Shown here one piece after another: positions 63,361-64,000 of a stretch of DNA of 64,000 bases. The position numbers and the translations under genes are program-made. Each line of letters starts with the position of its first letter. Within the stretch, counting starts at the first letter, position 1. The stretch lies in assembly GCA_963704075.1 (NCBI GenBank), contig CAVPGV010000011.1, forward strand, positions 1 to 64,000, read 5' to 3'. This stretch comes from JADKAV01 sp963704075 (GTDB taxonomy: Bacteria > Actinomycetota > Actinomycetes > S36-B12 > UBA10799). Under the pieces are notes generated by a model that was given only the letters and a program-made list of their open reading frames with translations, was not told the DNA's origin and searched no databases.

Positions 63361-64000
63361 TCAGGCGTTTCGGACGAACAAGCCCAGCACCGCCGCCAGC
63401 GAGAGCACCGAACGCGGCTCGTAGGCAGCTCGCCAGATGCCACCATGGTTGGCCGCGTCGGAGAACAGGTCCATGGGGTTGTGCAGCGTCGATCCCGGGT
63501 TCGAAGCCGACTGCGGATCCCGTAGGTCGCGCACCAGCAGCGCGGCCATCAGCGTGTTGGCCGTGGACGGCGCGAACACCTCGATCCCGAAGCGCCCAGC
63601 ACCCGCGTACGCCGCCGCGAGAGCCCGATTCTTGACCACCGACCGGGTCCGCGTCGCCGGCGCCACGTTGAGCGACACGAGTTGGCCGGCTTCACGCGCA
63701 ACGATGGCCCGCCACCGCTGCAGGCGTTTGGCCAACGCATAGTTCGGACCCTGCTGTGGGACCAGGCAGTCTGCGATACCCACCTCCCGGCCGCTGTCGT
63801 CGATCACCGTGTCCCGATAGGCCGGCTCGAACAGATTCGCCAGATGCAAGGGCGCCTGCAGAACCCGACGGGTGCGGCGTTGCTCCCACTTCTGCCGGGC
63901 CATGGCCACGGCATCCTCGGGCACCGCGAACACGTCCGTCGGCGTTGCAAGATATGCCAGCGACACGTCCTCGCGCTCTTCGGACAACAGCAACCCGATG
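63361..64000 (-). CDS. Protein of unknown function, 5' end outside the window
   Basis: At least 213 residues are open to the window edge on the minus strand, and an internal TTG at 63993 is not a convincing start, so the gene begins beyond 64000. The visible part is soluble, Ala/Arg rich, and includes LVSLNVAPATRTRSVVKNRA, GIEVFAPSTANTLMAALLVR and LHNPMDLFSDAANHGGIWRA. The last resembles a conserved end region but I do not recognise the family. It precedes copA by 49 bp on the same strand. Confidence 0.7.
   Translation of the reverse strand, partial: IGLLLSEEREDVSLAYLATPTDVFAVPEDAVAMARQKWEQRRTRRVLQAPLHLANLFEPAYRDTVIDDSGREVGIADCLVPQQGPNYALAKRLQRWRAIVAREAGQLVSLNVAPATRTRSVVKNRALAAAYAGAGRFGIEVFAPSTANTLMAALLVRDLRDPQSASNPGSTLHNPMDLFSDAANHGGIWRAAYEPRSVLSLAAVLGLFVRNA

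Noticed and set aside
63312..63446. Longer N-terminus for the copper ATPase starting in the neighbouring gene
   Set aside because: The extra 45 residues lack any domain, overlap the adjacent gene and are antisense-like in composition; GTG 63311 directly precedes the metal-binding domain.

Overview
The window is chromosomal DNA from a high-G+C Gram-positive bacterium (Actinomycetota). The evidence is the very high GC with many GTG starts, 1-8 bp start/stop overlaps, the actinobacterial cytochrome oxidase subunit CtaF, the PspA/PspAA/PspAB set, DUF3043 and DUF4191 proteins, a GlnR-type operator in front of glnA, and a gene order that follows (from memory) Mycobacterium tuberculosis Rv2199c-Rv2220: ctaF, ctaC, HesB-like, DUF3043, cobT, gcvT, pepB, dlaT/sucB, epimerase, lipB, lipA, DUF4191, RDD, glnA. 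No species can be named from the sequence alone. No tRNA, rRNA, CRISPR array, insertion sequence or phage gene was recognised.

Layout. 1-1 kb: 3' end of a frameshifted DUF222/HNH gene. 1.1-5.5 kb: an L,D-transpeptidase and ctaC-ctaD-ctaF (aa3 oxidase). 5.6-9.3 kb: sulfur, Fe-S and NAD genes (a desulfurase-like protein lacking its PLP lysine, TusA, Aat, a HesB/IscA protein, NadA). 9.3-11.9 kb: the envelope-stress set pspA-pspAA-htpX-pspAB. 12-13.8 kb: DUF3043, an aldo/keto reductase and a 60-aa partner. 14.2-19.8 kb: a cobalamin-riboswitch-controlled cluster encoding two secreted proteins and a complete ECF transporter (T, fused A-A, S). 19.9-23.5 kb: small secreted protein, hydrolase, P450 and a degenerate CobT. 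23.5-35.2 kb: gcvT, pepA, GNAT, lpdA, two-lipoyl E2, epimerase, lipB, lipA and neighbours. 35.5-50.8 kb: an accessory block for polyamine uptake and oxidation (aldehyde dehydrogenase, PotD, PotA, PotB, PotC, FAD oxidase, MmsA-like dehydrogenase, second PotD, PadR-DUF1048-ABC remnant, two class III aminotransferases around a second FAD oxidase). It sits between lipA/RDD and glnA, which are close neighbours in mycobacteria. 51-64 kb: secreted protein, GlnR box, glnA with a strong terminator, amidohydrolase, a K+ channel with two RCK domains, a GspE/PilB ATPase, an RCC1-repeat secreted protein, a copper-type P-ATPase and a partial unknown gene.

How the parts work together. Lipoate supply (lipB, lipA) lies beside its users (E2, lpdA; GcvT belongs to the glycine cleavage system). 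The B12 cluster imports cobalamin, and the only CobT homologue nearby has lost its catalytic glutamate, which suggests salvage rather than synthesis. The polyamine block can be read as import, deamination or oxidation, aldehyde oxidation to GABA or beta-alanine, and entry into central metabolism. Its position next to GlnR-controlled glnA fits use as a nitrogen source.

Caution: about 19 single-base frame breaks occur in about 13 otherwise conserved genes. Most are one extra base in a short homopolymer. They look like uncorrected long-read assembly errors more than biological decay, and I annotate those genes across the break and say where it lies.
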